Below are positions 1 to 8,755 of a DNA stretch of 50,101 nucleotides, piece by piece; positions within the stretch are counted from its first letter, which is position 1; each line of letters opens with the position of its first letter. The position numbers and the translations under genes were made by a program. Source of the stretch: Acidobacteriota bacterium (lineage in GTDB: Bacteria; Acidobacteriota; Vicinamibacteria; Vicinamibacterales; 2-12-FULL-66-21); assembly GCA_003222675.1 (NCBI GenBank), contig QHWT01000050.1:86301-136401 (forward strand), given 5' to 3'. The notes beneath the pieces are model-generated. The model made no database searches, was not told where the DNA came from, and worked only from the letters and a program-made list of their open reading frames with translations.

Positions 1-57
1 GAGCAGGTGAATGGCGCCGGGACCCGACGTGGCGAGGCACACGCCGACTTCGCCGGA
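1..57 (-). pseudogene. Inverted fragment of TPP-enzyme N-terminal (PYR) domain
   Basis: Read on the minus strand from 57 to 1, the bases give SGEVGVCLATSGPGAIHLL, the highly conserved stretch of the pyrimidine-binding domain of acetolactate-synthase/pyruvate-oxidase-like thiamine diphosphate enzymes. The plus strand from about base 49 encodes the C-terminal PP domain of the same kind of enzyme. The two halves therefore face each other across bases 49-57 (ttcgccgga), which both readings share. About 350 residues expected between them are missing. This is either an inversion junction with short inverted homology or an assembly/amplification chimera. Confidence 0.8.
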
Positions 58-1605
58 GATGGCGCGATGCAGATGAACGGGATCAACGAGTTGATCACGA
101 TCGCAAAGTACTGGAAGGAGTGGTCGGATCCGCGGCTGATCGTGCTGGTGCTGAACAATCGCGACCTCAACATGGTGACGTGGGAACAGCGTGTGCTCGT
201 CGGCGATCCGAAGTTCGAGGCGTCGCAGGACATTCCGGACTTTCCGTATGCCGAATACGCGCGGTCGCTGGGCCTGGGCGGCGTCCGCGTGGAGCGACCC
301 GAGGAGATCGGCGCCGCGTGGGATCGCGCGCTCGCGTCTGACCGTCCGTTCATCTTCGAAGCCGTCACCGATCCGGACGTGCCGCCGATGCCGCCGCACA
401 TCACGCTCGAACAGGCGAAGAACTACGCCTCGTCCGTTCTGAAGGGAGACGCCGAGTCGCTCGGTTTCCTGAAGCAGACGCTGAAGTCGGCCGCGGACTC
501 GGCGCCCATCCGCCGCATCACGCCGTCTGCCTACCGCGTGCCGACCGATTCACCGGAGGCGGACGGGACGCTCGAGTGGCGCGCGACAACGGTCGTCGTC
601 GTCGAGGCGGAAGCGGGCGGCGAGACAGGGATCGGGTACTCGTACGCAGACGAGGCGGCCGCGTGTTTCATCGAGAGCGTCCTCGCTCCCGCGGCTCTCG
701 GCATCGACGCGCTCGACCTCACGCGTGCATGGACCGTCATGTGCCGCGCGCTGCGCAACAATGGGCGGCCCGGGATCGCCTCCGCCGCGCTGTCAGCCGT
801 CGATGCATCGCTCTGGGATCTCAAGGGACGCCTGCTCGGTCTCTCGGTCGTCGACCTGATTGGCGCCGCGCGCGACGACGTGCCCGTCTACGGCAGCGGC
901 GGATTCACCTCGTATTCGATCGCTCAGCTCGAGTCGCAGCTCGGAGGCTGGGTGGAAGACGGCATCACGCGAGTGAAAATGAAGGTCGGTCGCGATGCGC
1001 GGGCCGATGTCGAGCGCGTCGCGGCAGCGCGGCGCGCGATCGGATCGGACGCGGAGTTGTTCGTCGATGCGAATGGCGCGTACACGCGCAAGGAGGCGCT
1101 CGCACAGGCTGAGCGTTTCGCCGTCGAGGACGTCACGTGGTTCGAGGAGCCGGTGTCGTCCGACGATCTCGAGGGGCTCGCGCGGCTCGTCGAGCGGGCG
1201 CCCGCCGGAATGGCCATTGCTGCCGGCGAGTACGGATACGACGCGTTCTATTTCGCGCGCATGCTGGAGGCGCACGCCGTCGACGTGCTCCAGGCGGACG
1301 CGACGCGCTGCGGCGGGGTGACCGCATTTTTGCGAGTGGGCGCCCTGGCGGAGGCGCATGCGACTCCACTCTCCGCCCATACGGCGCCTTCCCTCCACGT
1401 CCACCCGTGCGCTGCGCTGGCAAACGTGCAGCACATCGAGTACTTCCACGACCACGTCCGGATCGAGCGCCTCTTCTTCGACGGCGCCGCGACGCCTGTT
1501 GACGGCGTGCTCGTGCCCGATCGGACCCGTCCGGGCCTCGGCCTGGAGTTGAAGCGCGCGGACGCCGCGCCGTACCTTCTGCTCGCGAGCAGCAGCCATG
1601 CATGA
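7..1605 (+). CDS. TPP-enzyme C-terminal piece fused to enolase-superfamily (MR/MLE) dehydratase
   Basis: Residues about 15-165 are the PP domain of a thiamine diphosphate enzyme: FAGDGAMQMNG begins the GDG-x(n)-NN cofactor motif, completed by LVLNNRDLN. Residues about 168-530 are a mandelate-racemase-type enolase-superfamily protein with K324-M-K326 (KxK catalytic lysine motif), D354 (DANGAY), E380/E381 (FEEP), E408 (AAGE) and H458 (SAHTAP). This is the full metal-ligand and acid/base set of a sugar-acid dehydratase or racemase; the substrate cannot be told. The TPP part is truncated: residues 1-14 come from an inverted scrap and have no family match. There is neither a stop nor an ATG/GTG between the two domains, so the frame as given is a fusion. 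The stop overlaps the next gene by 8 bases, which suggests one catabolic operon. The start at 7 (GTG) is formal only. Confidence 0.8.
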   Translation: MNGAGTRRGEAHADFAGDGAMQMNGINELITIAKYWKEWSDPRLIVLVLNNRDLNMVTWEQRVLVGDPKFEASQDIPDFPYAEYARSLGLGGVRVERPEEIGAAWDRALASDRPFIFEAVTDPDVPPMPPHITLEQAKNYASSVLKGDAESLGFLKQTLKSAADSAPIRRITPSAYRVPTDSPEADGTLEWRATTVVVVEAEAGGETGIGYSYADEAAACFIESVLAPAALGIDALDLTRAWTVMCRALRNNGRPGIASAALSAVDASLWDLKGRLLGLSVVDLIGAARDDVPVYGSGGFTSYSIAQLESQLGGWVEDGITRVKMKVGRDARADVERVAAARRAIGSDAELFVDANGAYTRKEALAQAERFAVEDVTWFEEPVSSDDLEGLARLVERAPAGMAIAAGEYGYDAFYFARMLEAHAVDVLQADATRCGGVTAFLRVGALAEAHATPLSAHTAPSLHVHPCAALANVQHIEYFHDHVRIERLFFDGAATPVDGVLVPDRTRPGLGLELKRADAAPYLLLASSSHA

Positions 1606-4600
1606 AGCGCGACGGTTCGACGACCCCGCGGCGCCCAGGCACCGTCGATTCGGATCGCACGCGTGGTCCGATCAGCGACGCGCCGCACTCGAGCGGGACC
1701 TGCGGGCGGCGGTCCGTGGGGAAGTCCGGTTCGATGCCGCGAGCCGCGGAATGTATGCGACCGCCGGATCCAACTACCGGCAGGTCCCCATCGGGGTCGT
1801 CATTCCCAGGGCCGAGGACGACATCGTTCGCGCGATCGACGTCTGCCGCGCGCACGATGCGCCGCTGCTCGGACGCGGCGGAGGAACGAGCCTCGCCGGC
1901 CAGTGCTGCAATGTCGCCGTCGTGTTCGACTGCAGCAAGTACATGAACGGCATCATCGATCTCGATCCGGAGGCGAAGCGAGCCCGCGTTCAGCCGGGGC
2001 TGATTCTCGACCATCTCGATCGCGCGGCCGAGATGCATCACCTGACGTTCGGCCCGGATCCCTCGACACACGATCACTGCACGCTCGGCGGCATGATCGG
2101 CAATAACTCGTGCGGCGTGCATTCCCTGATGGCGGGGAAGACGGACGACAACGTCGAATCGCTCGACGTCCTGACCTACGACGGCACACGACTCACCGTC
2201 GGTCCGACGTCGGACGCGGAGCTGGCGCGCCTCGCGGTCACGAGTGGAAGAGTCGGACAGATCTATGGCGGCCTGCGATCGCTCCGCGACAAGTACGCGG
2301 ACGAGATCCGGCGAGGCTTTCCCCGGATTCCACGCCGGGTGTCCGGCTACAACCTGCCGTGGCTGCTGGCCGAGAACGGCTTCAACGTCGCCCGCGCCCT
2401 TGTCGGCAGCGAGGGCACTTGCGTGATCGTCCTCGAGGCAACGGTCCGGCTGGTTCACAATCCGCAGTCCCGAACGCTCGTAGCGCTCGGCTATCCCGAT
2501 GTGTACTCGGCTGCAGACGATGTTCCGGCCATCCTCGAATACGCGCCCATCGGCCTCGAGGGAATGGACGATCGCCTGATCGCGGATATCCGTCACATCG
2601 GTGTCCGGGACGAGTCCCTGCGCCAACTGCCGAAGGGCGGCGGCTGGCTGCTCGTTGAGTTCGGCGGAGAGTCTCGCGAGGAAGCGGATGCAAAGGCACA
2701 GGACATGGTCCGCAGCCTCCAGCAACGCCGCGATGCGCCCGCGTGTCGCGTGTTCGACGATCGCGAACACGAGGAGCAGATCTGGCGGACGCGCGAGGCG
2801 GGGCTGGGCGCAACCGCGCACGTCACCTCCGACCATCCCACGTGGGAAGGATGGGAGGACTCGTCCGTGCCGCCCGAGCGCCTCGGTCAGTACCTGAGGG
2901 ATCTCCGGAAACTCCTCGACCGATATCACTACATCGGCGACTTCTACGGTCACTTCGGGCAGGGCTGCCTGCACACACGGACCAATTTCGACCTGTTCAC
3001 GGCGGACGGCGTTCGGAAATTTCATGCGTTCCTCGAAGAAGCCGCCGATCTCGTGGTCTCTTACGGCGGCTCCTTGTCGGGCGAGCATGGCGACGGCCAG
3101 TCGCGCGCGGAGTTCCTGCCGAAGATGTTTTCGGCCCCGCTGATCCAGGCATTCCGTGAGTTCAAGCACGTGTGGGATCCCGGCGGGATGATGAATCCGG
3201 GCAAGATCGTCGATCCATATCGCGCGGACGAGAACCTGCGCTATGGCCCGGACTTCAGCCCGCTGCGCGTGTGGACGCACTTTCAATTCCCTGAGGAGCA
3301 CGGCGATTTCTCGAAGGCGACGATGCGATGCGTGGGAGTTGGCGAGTGCCGGCGCACGGATCGCGGAACGATGTGCCCGAGCTTTCAGGTCACGCGCGAG
3401 GAGATGCATTCGACGCGCGGGCGCGCGCGCCTGTTGTGGGAGATGCTCGAGGGCGATCCCGTCGCGGACGTATGGCAGAACGAACAGGTGCGAGAGGCGC
3501 TCGACCTCTGCCTCGCGTGCAAGGGCTGCAAGAGCGACTGCCCGGTGCACGTCGACATGGCCACCTACAAGTCAGAATTCCTGTCGCACTATTACGAGCA
3601 GCACTGGCGGCCGCCGAGCGCGTACGCATTCGGGCTCGTTCACGTGTGGGCGCGGCTCGCGTCGAAACTGCCCACGCTTGCAAATCTGCTGACCCATGCG
3701 CCGGGCGTAGCGCCGCTGGCGAAGCGGATCGCGGGCATGCCGGCCCAGCGCCGCGTGCCGGCTTTCGCGGCCGAGACGTTCCAGCATCAACACGCGCGCG
3801 CAGCGCGGCGATCGCACGGCGGCGAGCCCGTGCTGCTGTGGCCGGACACCTTCAACAACCACTTTCATCCGGAGATCGCGCGCGCGGCATGCGGTGTCCT
3901 CGAACGTGCGGGGTTCGAGGTCAGCGTGCCGCCGCAGGCACTCTGTTGCGGCCGACCGCTGTACGATTACGGCTTCCTGCCGCTCGCGAAGCGGACGCTG
4001 GAGAACACGCTGCACGCGCTGCGGGATCCGATTCGCGCGGGCGTACCCGTCATCGTCCTCGAGCCGAGCTGCGCGGCCGTGTTCCGCGACGAGATGCTCA
4101 ACATGCTCCCGCACGACCAGGATGCCAAACGGCTCGCGTCACAAGTGCGCCTGCTCGGCGAGTTCGTGGCAAAGCATCGCGAGCGGTTCGATATGCCGGC
4201 GCTCGATGCGGACGTACTCGTGCACGAGCATTGCCACCAGAAGGCGATCTGGGGCCGCGGGATCGACATCGATCTGCTCGAATCGCTGGGGGCGCGCGTG
4301 TCTGCGCCTGATACCGGGTGCTGCGGCATGGCGGGCTCGTTCGGGTTTGAGAAAGAGCACTACGCCATCTCATGTCGTGTCGGTGAACGCGTGCTGCTGC
4401 CAGCGGTACGCCGCGCCGCTGCGACGAGCCTGCTCGTGGCTGATGGATTCAGTTGTCGCGAGCAGATCGCGCAGCTGACAAACCGTCGCGCACTGCACCT
4501 GGCGCAGGTGCTTCAGCTCGCCGCGTCCAACGGGCGGGCATCGGGCAGCGCTGTGGAACGCGCCTTGGTGATCGATCATGCGGAGGAGACGGCGCAACGT

Positions 4601-4699
4601 CTTCCCGCCTATGTAGCCGCGGCACTCATCGGCATGGGCGCGGCATTGGCGTTGGCGCTGCGGCCGAGCGCACGGCCGAATGCAGGAGCTAGGAGCTAG
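1598..4699 (+). CDS. FAD-binding oxidase / Fe-S protein (GlcD-GlpC-like fusion, D-2-hydroxyacid dehydrogenase type)
   Basis: A 1033-residue two-part oxidoreductase. The N-terminal half is an FAD_binding_4/FAD-oxidase C-terminal protein of the D-lactate/glycolate oxidase type (RGGGTSLAGQ, GNNSCGVHS, GEHGDGQ). Next comes a ferredoxin-like segment with cysteines near 578 and the CLACKGCKSDCP cluster at 638-648, then two cysteine-rich CCG domains with C783-C784 and C908-C909. This architecture oxidises 2-hydroxy acids and passes electrons to the quinone pool. The ATG at 1598 overlaps the end of the enolase-family gene, which fits joint breakdown of a sugar or hydroxy acid. The last residues (AYVAAALIGMGAALALAL) are hydrophobic and may anchor the protein, unusual for the family. 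The final GARS and the stop are encoded by the heptad repeat that follows. Confidence 0.93.
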   Translation: MHEARRFDDPAAPRHRRFGSHAWSDQRRAALERDLRAAVRGEVRFDAASRGMYATAGSNYRQVPIGVVIPRAEDDIVRAIDVCRAHDAPLLGRGGGTSLAGQCCNVAVVFDCSKYMNGIIDLDPEAKRARVQPGLILDHLDRAAEMHHLTFGPDPSTHDHCTLGGMIGNNSCGVHSLMAGKTDDNVESLDVLTYDGTRLTVGPTSDAELARLAVTSGRVGQIYGGLRSLRDKYADEIRRGFPRIPRRVSGYNLPWLLAENGFNVARALVGSEGTCVIVLEATVRLVHNPQSRTLVALGYPDVYSAADDVPAILEYAPIGLEGMDDRLIADIRHIGVRDESLRQLPKGGGWLLVEFGGESREEADAKAQDMVRSLQQRRDAPACRVFDDREHEEQIWRTREAGLGATAHVTSDHPTWEGWEDSSVPPERLGQYLRDLRKLLDRYHYIGDFYGHFGQGCLHTRTNFDLFTADGVRKFHAFLEEAADLVVSYGGSLSGEHGDGQSRAEFLPKMFSAPLIQAFREFKHVWDPGGMMNPGKIVDPYRADENLRYGPDFSPLRVWTHFQFPEEHGDFSKATMRCVGVGECRRTDRGTMCPSFQVTREEMHSTRGRARLLWEMLEGDPVADVWQNEQVREALDLCLACKGCKSDCPVHVDMATYKSEFLSHYYEQHWRPPSAYAFGLVHVWARLASKLPTLANLLTHAPGVAPLAKRIAGMPAQRRVPAFAAETFQHQHARAARRSHGGEPVLLWPDTFNNHFHPEIARAACGVLERAGFEVSVPPQALCCGRPLYDYGFLPLAKRTLENTLHALRDPIRAGVPVIVLEPSCAAVFRDEMLNMLPHDQDAKRLASQVRLLGEFVAKHRERFDMPALDADVLVHEHCHQKAIWGRGIDIDLLESLGARVSAPDTGCCGMAGSFGFEKEHYAISCRVGERVLLPAVRRAAATSLLVADGFSCREQIAQLTNRRALHLAQVLQLAASNGRASGSAVERALVIDHAEETAQRLPAYVAAALIGMGAALALALRPSARPNAGARS

Positions 4700-4804
4700 G
4701 AGTTAGATCGAATGGGAGAAATATCGCTCTATCGCCAGCTGCTCGCTCCTTCCTCCTGAGACACGAATCACTCCAGCTCCTTGCTCCTTGCTCCTTGCTC
4801 CTTG
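4684..4804. repeat. Heptad-array dyad between convergent genes
   Basis: The left arm 4684-4706 is AGGAGCT-AGGAGCT-AGGAGTT-AG. The right arm 4777-4804 is CTCCTTG four times. The arms are inverted and match in six of seven positions per unit. The stop codon (4697-4699) of the FAD oxidase lies inside the left array, and the opposing permease gene ends at 4815, eleven bases past the right array. It could fold in RNA from either strand and act as a bidirectional terminator, but there is no clear U-tract. Confidence 0.8.
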
Positions 4805-4814
4805 CAAGGACTCG

Positions 4815-7448
4815 CTATTCGTGCCGCAAGGCCACCAGGGGATCGACCCGCGCCGCACGCTGCGCGGGAATGAAACCGGCGACGAGCGCCGCGACGAGGA
4901 TTGCCATCGCCACGGCGGAGAACGTGCCTGGATCAGTGGGCGTGATCTCGAAGAGCAGCGTGCCGAGAAGGCGCGTCGTCGCCAGCGCCCCGGCCATGCC
5001 AATTGAGATGCCGAGGGCGCTCAGCAGCAGCGTCCGGCGGAGAACCATCCACACGAGCGTGCGACTGCGCGCGCCGAGCGCCATGCGCACGCCGATCTCG
5101 TGCGTGCCCTGCGCGACGGAATAGGCCAGGACGCCGTACGTCCCGACCAGCGCCAGGATGAACGCGAGCAGCGCGAAGATGCCGAGCAGCCTTGCCTGGA
5201 AACGGGGTTCGGCCGTGGCGGCGCCGAGCACGTCTTCCATCAGCACCATCGACGCGGCCGGCTGGTTCACATCGACAGCGCGAAGCGCGCTGCGCATCGC
5301 CGGCGCGAGCGTCACCGGTTGGGCGCCCGTACGCGCCGCGAAGGTCATGTGGCGCAGGAAGAATGGCTGGCGCACCTGCGGATACGGCTGGTAAATCGCC
5401 GCATGCAGCGGTTGTGCGGGGCCCCACTGTCTCACGTCGTCCACCACGCCAATCACGGTCAGCCAGTCTTCCGACTTCGGATGATCCTCCAATGTGAGGC
5501 GCCTGCCAATCGCGTCGCCGGACGGTTCGAGCATGCGCGCTACCGCCTGACTGAGGATTGCGACTCCGGCCGATGATGCATTGTCGCGCGCGGTGAAATC
5601 GCGGCCGCGCAACAGACGAATGCCCATCGTCCTGAAGTAACCGGGACCGACGGCGAGTTTGTCGGCTGTGGAGTCCGCGGCTGCCGACGTCGGTCCTTCC
5701 GCGTGGAAATCACCGTGGATCAGCATCGTTCCGAGCGGCCGCCAGTTCACCGCGCTTGCGTCGATTACTCCGGGAAGCGCGCCAAGCCGCTCCAGGAACG
5801 CGCTGTGAAACGCATGCATCCTCTCCGCCGTCGGATACGTCGATTCCGGCAGGTCGACCGTGAGCGTCATCACATTATGCGGATGGAAACCCGGATCGAT
5901 CGCGCGCAAGCGAAGGAAGCTCTGGAGCATGAGGCCGGCACCCGTCAGCAGAACCAGCGCGAGCGCGATTTCTGCGACCACGAGAGATGCGCGCAGGCGC
6001 TCCTGCACGCGCACGGACGGGCGCAGGCCTGGCGCCAGCGACTCATGCGAACCGCGTCGCGTGATCCGAACCGCCGGTGCGACGCCGAACACGATCGCTG
6101 TCGTCAGTGACAAGCCGGCCGCAAACGCCACGACCCAGCCGTCGAGGCGAACCAGCTCGAGCCGCGGGATGCGACCTTGCGGCGCGAGTGCAAGCAGCGC
6201 AGGCACCGCCCATCCCGCGAGCACCATGCCGAATGTGCCGCCCGCGAGCGACAGCAGCACGCTCTCAGTCAACAACTGACGAACGAGACGTCCGCGGCTC
6301 GCACCGAGGGCGGCACGGACCGCAATCTCCCGTTCTCGCCGCGCGGCGCGTGCGAACAGAAGGTTCGCAACGTTTGCGCAGGCGATCAAAAGTACGAACA
6401 CGACCGCAGCAGCAAAAACCTGGAGCGGCCGTCGCACGTTTCCTACGAGCAACTCCTTCAGGGGCAGCACGCCCGACACGAGCTTTTCACCGGACCAGTT
6501 GGAAAAGTGGCGCGCTAGCGTCTCGAACTGCGCCTGCGCTTGCGCCCGTGTGACGCCGACCCTCAGCCGTCCGACAATGGGAGTCGCGAAGCCGTTGTGG
6601 GGATCGAGCTTGATGGCGTAAAGCGTCCACGCGACGGCAGCTCTCGGAAAGTTGAATCCGGCCGGCATGACACCGATCACCGTCCGTGGTTCGCCGTCGA
6701 GCGTGATCGATTCGCCGACAACCCTCGGGTCCGCGGCGAATCGACTCCGCCATAGTTCGTTGCTCAACACGATCTGCCTGCCCGCCTGCTTCTCGTCGTC
6801 GCGCAGAAAAGTGCGCCCGAGCGCTGGCGGGACGCGGAACACGTCAAAGAATTCCACCGTCACGCGCCCGACCGAAATCACCGCCGGGTCTCCAGCTCCG
6901 ACAAGGTTGCCGTTGTAGCCGGAAAACGCGGCGACGTGCTCGAACGACCGGTCAGCTTCGCGGAACGCGACATAGTCGCGATCCGCCATGCTCGGCTGGT
7001 GAATCATCGGTCCCTGCGGAGAGTGCGTCAGGAGAAAGAGCCGCTCGGGTTCCGGAAACGGCAACGGCCGGAGAAGGACACCGTTCATCACGCTGAACAC
7101 CGCGACGCTTGCGCCGATGCCGAGCGTCAGCGTGAGGATTGCAGCGGCGGCGAAGCCGGGCGATTGCACCAGCGTCCGGCCGGCATATCGCAAATCCTGA
7201 ACCGCGTCTTCTATGAAGCGAACGCGCCGTGTATCGCGACACTCCTCCTTGCGCTGTTCGATGCCCGCCATCGCCCGGCGCGCCGCGAGCCGCGCCTCGG
7301 CCGGGGACATGCCGCGTGCTAGGTGTTCCTCAGTCAAGCGCTCGACGTGGTAGCGGAGCTCTTCATCGAGCTCCTGCTCAACCTGATTGCGGCGGAACAA
7401 CGATCGGAAACGCAACGGCACGGTGTACAGCCAGCGTTCCAGGCGCAT
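4815..7448 (-). CDS. ADOP-family ABC transporter permease (MacB_PCD/FtsX)
   Basis: An 877-residue acidobacterial-type duplicated orphan permease. The N-terminus has the ADOP leader (FRRNQVEQELDEELRYHVE), followed by a first membrane segment (AAAAILTLTLGIGASVAVFSVMNGVLLRPLPF), a MacB periplasmic domain, an FtsX three-helix unit, a second periplasmic domain and a second FtsX unit ending in RAARVDPLVALRHE. Such proteins move or extrude molecules mechanically together with an ATPase, but no ATPase gene is present here. The ATG at 7448 has GGAGG nine bases upstream and lies four bases after the PadR stop, so the two genes form one PadR-controlled operon. Confidence 0.93.
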   Translation of the reverse strand: MRLERWLYTVPLRFRSLFRRNQVEQELDEELRYHVERLTEEHLARGMSPAEARLAARRAMAGIEQRKEECRDTRRVRFIEDAVQDLRYAGRTLVQSPGFAAAAILTLTLGIGASVAVFSVMNGVLLRPLPFPEPERLFLLTHSPQGPMIHQPSMADRDYVAFREADRSFEHVAAFSGYNGNLVGAGDPAVISVGRVTVEFFDVFRVPPALGRTFLRDDEKQAGRQIVLSNELWRSRFAADPRVVGESITLDGEPRTVIGVMPAGFNFPRAAVAWTLYAIKLDPHNGFATPIVGRLRVGVTRAQAQAQFETLARHFSNWSGEKLVSGVLPLKELLVGNVRRPLQVFAAAVVFVLLIACANVANLLFARAARREREIAVRAALGASRGRLVRQLLTESVLLSLAGGTFGMVLAGWAVPALLALAPQGRIPRLELVRLDGWVVAFAAGLSLTTAIVFGVAPAVRITRRGSHESLAPGLRPSVRVQERLRASLVVAEIALALVLLTGAGLMLQSFLRLRAIDPGFHPHNVMTLTVDLPESTYPTAERMHAFHSAFLERLGALPGVIDASAVNWRPLGTMLIHGDFHAEGPTSAAADSTADKLAVGPGYFRTMGIRLLRGRDFTARDNASSAGVAILSQAVARMLEPSGDAIGRRLTLEDHPKSEDWLTVIGVVDDVRQWGPAQPLHAAIYQPYPQVRQPFFLRHMTFAARTGAQPVTLAPAMRSALRAVDVNQPAASMVLMEDVLGAATAEPRFQARLLGIFALLAFILALVGTYGVLAYSVAQGTHEIGVRMALGARSRTLVWMVLRRTLLLSALGISIGMAGALATTRLLGTLLFEITPTDPGTFSAVAMAILVAALVAGFIPAQRAARVDPLVALRHE

Positions 7449-7452
7449 CGGA

Positions 7453-7788
7453 TCACGCCTCCTTCAATTTCACCACGTAGGAGATGGCGGTCGCGAGGCG
7501 ATCCCAGTTCGCGGCTTCGCGATCGAGATGACGGCGTCCAGGAGACGTGAGGCGGTAGTACTTCGCGCGGCGATTGTTCTCGCTGAGCTTCCACTCCGCG
7601 GTGATCCAGCCCTCCTGCTCGAGTTTGTGCAACGCCGGATACAGCGAGCCGTCGCTCACCTGCAGTACGTCGCCCGAGACCTGTTTGAGCCGCTGGCCGA
7701 TGGCCCACGCGTGGCGGGGTTCGAGCGCGATGATTTTGAGGATGAGCAGGTCGAGCGTACCCTGCACGAGGTCGGATGGTTTGCTCAT
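7453..7788 (-). CDS. PadR family transcriptional regulator
   Basis: A 111-residue winged-helix PadR protein: the N-terminal HTH (LVQGTLDLLILKIIALEPRHAWAIGQRL), the wing (SDGSLYPALHKLEQEGWITAEW), then the family signature ENNRRAKYYRLTSPGRRHL and a short C-terminal helix. Subfamily-2 PadR proteins of this size sit directly before ADOP permeases in acidobacteria and repress the pair. The start at 7788 is backed by GGGGAGA upstream. A perfect inverted repeat (7805-7842) lies immediately upstream and is the obvious candidate operator for autoregulation. The inducer is unknown. Confidence 0.95.
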   Translation of the reverse strand: MSKPSDLVQGTLDLLILKIIALEPRHAWAIGQRLKQVSGDVLQVSDGSLYPALHKLEQEGWITAEWKLSENNRRAKYYRLTSPGRRHLDREAANWDRLATAISYVVKLKEA

Positions 7789-7804
7789 GAAGATCTCCCC
7801 AAGG

Positions 7805-7842
7805 TTACCGAGGGCAACGATACATCAAGCTGCCCTCGGTAA
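7805..7842 (-). promoter_or_regulatory. Candidate PadR operator, perfect 12-bp inverted repeat
   Basis: TTACCGAGGGCA (7805-7816) and TGCCCTCGGTAA (7831-7842) are exact reverse complements with a 14-base spacer. The proximal arm ends 16 bases before the padR start codon. Position and symmetry fit an autoregulatory operator. The palindrome lacks a T-tract and lies 5' of the gene, so a terminator is less likely. Confidence 0.7.
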
Positions 7843-7864
7843 GCAAGGGGAACGATCGGGAATC

Positions 7865-8740
7865 TCAGCGGCCCTGGACGGTCACCGGTCCGTTGACGGT
7901 GGAGATGCGCACGACGATGGGATCGGTCCCGAGGCGAAGGGTGCGCGAGTGATCGTCCCAGTCGCGATTGCCCTGGCGGCAGGCGGCGATGCGGCAGCTC
8001 CACGGCGAGTGATCGGACGATGAGATCTCGACGCCCGATTGATATTGGTCGGACACGCGGAGGTTCAGCGGGCCGTTGTGCGCGCGCGCGTCGAGACGTC
8101 CATCCCAGCGCGTGCCCTGAAGCGTCACGGAGATCGGACCATTGTTCGTCTCGACATCGAAGTTTCCGCGGCTGCCCTCGACGCTGATCGGTCCGTTCGC
8201 CGCACGCGCGGTCACATCGCCACTCACATCGTCGAGACCGATCGGCCCGTTCGAGGCACGCGCGTTGAACTGCCCCGACGCACCCTCGATGCCGATCGGA
8301 CCGTTGCTGGTTTCGGCGGTGATGCGCGCGTCATCCGGCGCCTCGATGACGAACTGCACGTTCCAGCTTTGCGCGCGCGCGGGATTCTCCACGCGCACGC
8401 GGCTGCCTTCAACCGTGATGCGCACAGCATCCGCCGCCTGTTGCGCTTCGCCCATCGTGGCCGCGCCAGCCGCAATGCACGCAGTGATCGCATAGTCGCG
8501 GCCGGTGCCCCGCTGTATCCGGATGCCGCCATTGGCCTCGGGCCGCACGTCGAGCACGCCGGCGGCGAGCGGCACGGTCACCCGCTGCTCGGACCTGGCG
8601 ACCTCGAAATCTCCGAACGTCATGTTGACCTGGGAGCAGTCTGCCCCCTCGAGGTGCACAGGGCGGCGCGACTGAGTGATTGGCGGGAGCGCCAGCGCAA
8701 CCGTAACCGTCCCGAGCACTGCCACGATAGGAGCATTCAT
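7865..8740 (-). CDS. DUF4097-type exported beta-repeat protein
   Basis: A 291-residue protein with an N-terminal signal-like segment (PIVAVLGTVTVALALP) and a right-handed beta-type repeat region in which the motif NGPI or NGPL recurs six or seven times between about residues 144 and 285 (SNGPIGI, SNGPIGL, ANGPISV, NNGPISV, HNGPLNL, VNGPVTV). That pattern is typical of DUF4097 putative-adhesin beta-strand proteins. Several cysteines are present (CSQ, AC, CRIAAC). It follows a region of 55-bp tandem repeats and precedes the PadR-ADOP pair on the same strand. The function of the family is not established; surface or periplasmic location is inferred from the leader. GAAAGG lies upstream of the ATG. 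Confidence 0.85.
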   Translation of the reverse strand: MNAPIVAVLGTVTVALALPPITQSRRPVHLEGADCSQVNMTFGDFEVARSEQRVTVPLAAGVLDVRPEANGGIRIQRGTGRDYAITACIAAGAATMGEAQQAADAVRITVEGSRVRVENPARAQSWNVQFVIEAPDDARITAETSNGPIGIEGASGQFNARASNGPIGLDDVSGDVTARAANGPISVEGSRGNFDVETNNGPISVTLQGTRWDGRLDARAHNGPLNLRVSDQYQSGVEISSSDHSPWSCRIAACRQGNRDWDDHSRTLRLGTDPIVVRISTVNGPVTVQGR

Positions 8741-8755
8741 GACTTTTGCCTTTCT

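Noticed and set aside
1133-3550. 805-residue minus-strand open frame
   Set aside because: Antisense to the enolase fusion and FAD oxidase genes, which have clear family motifs; its Arg/Ala-rich composition is a shadow of GC-rich codons.
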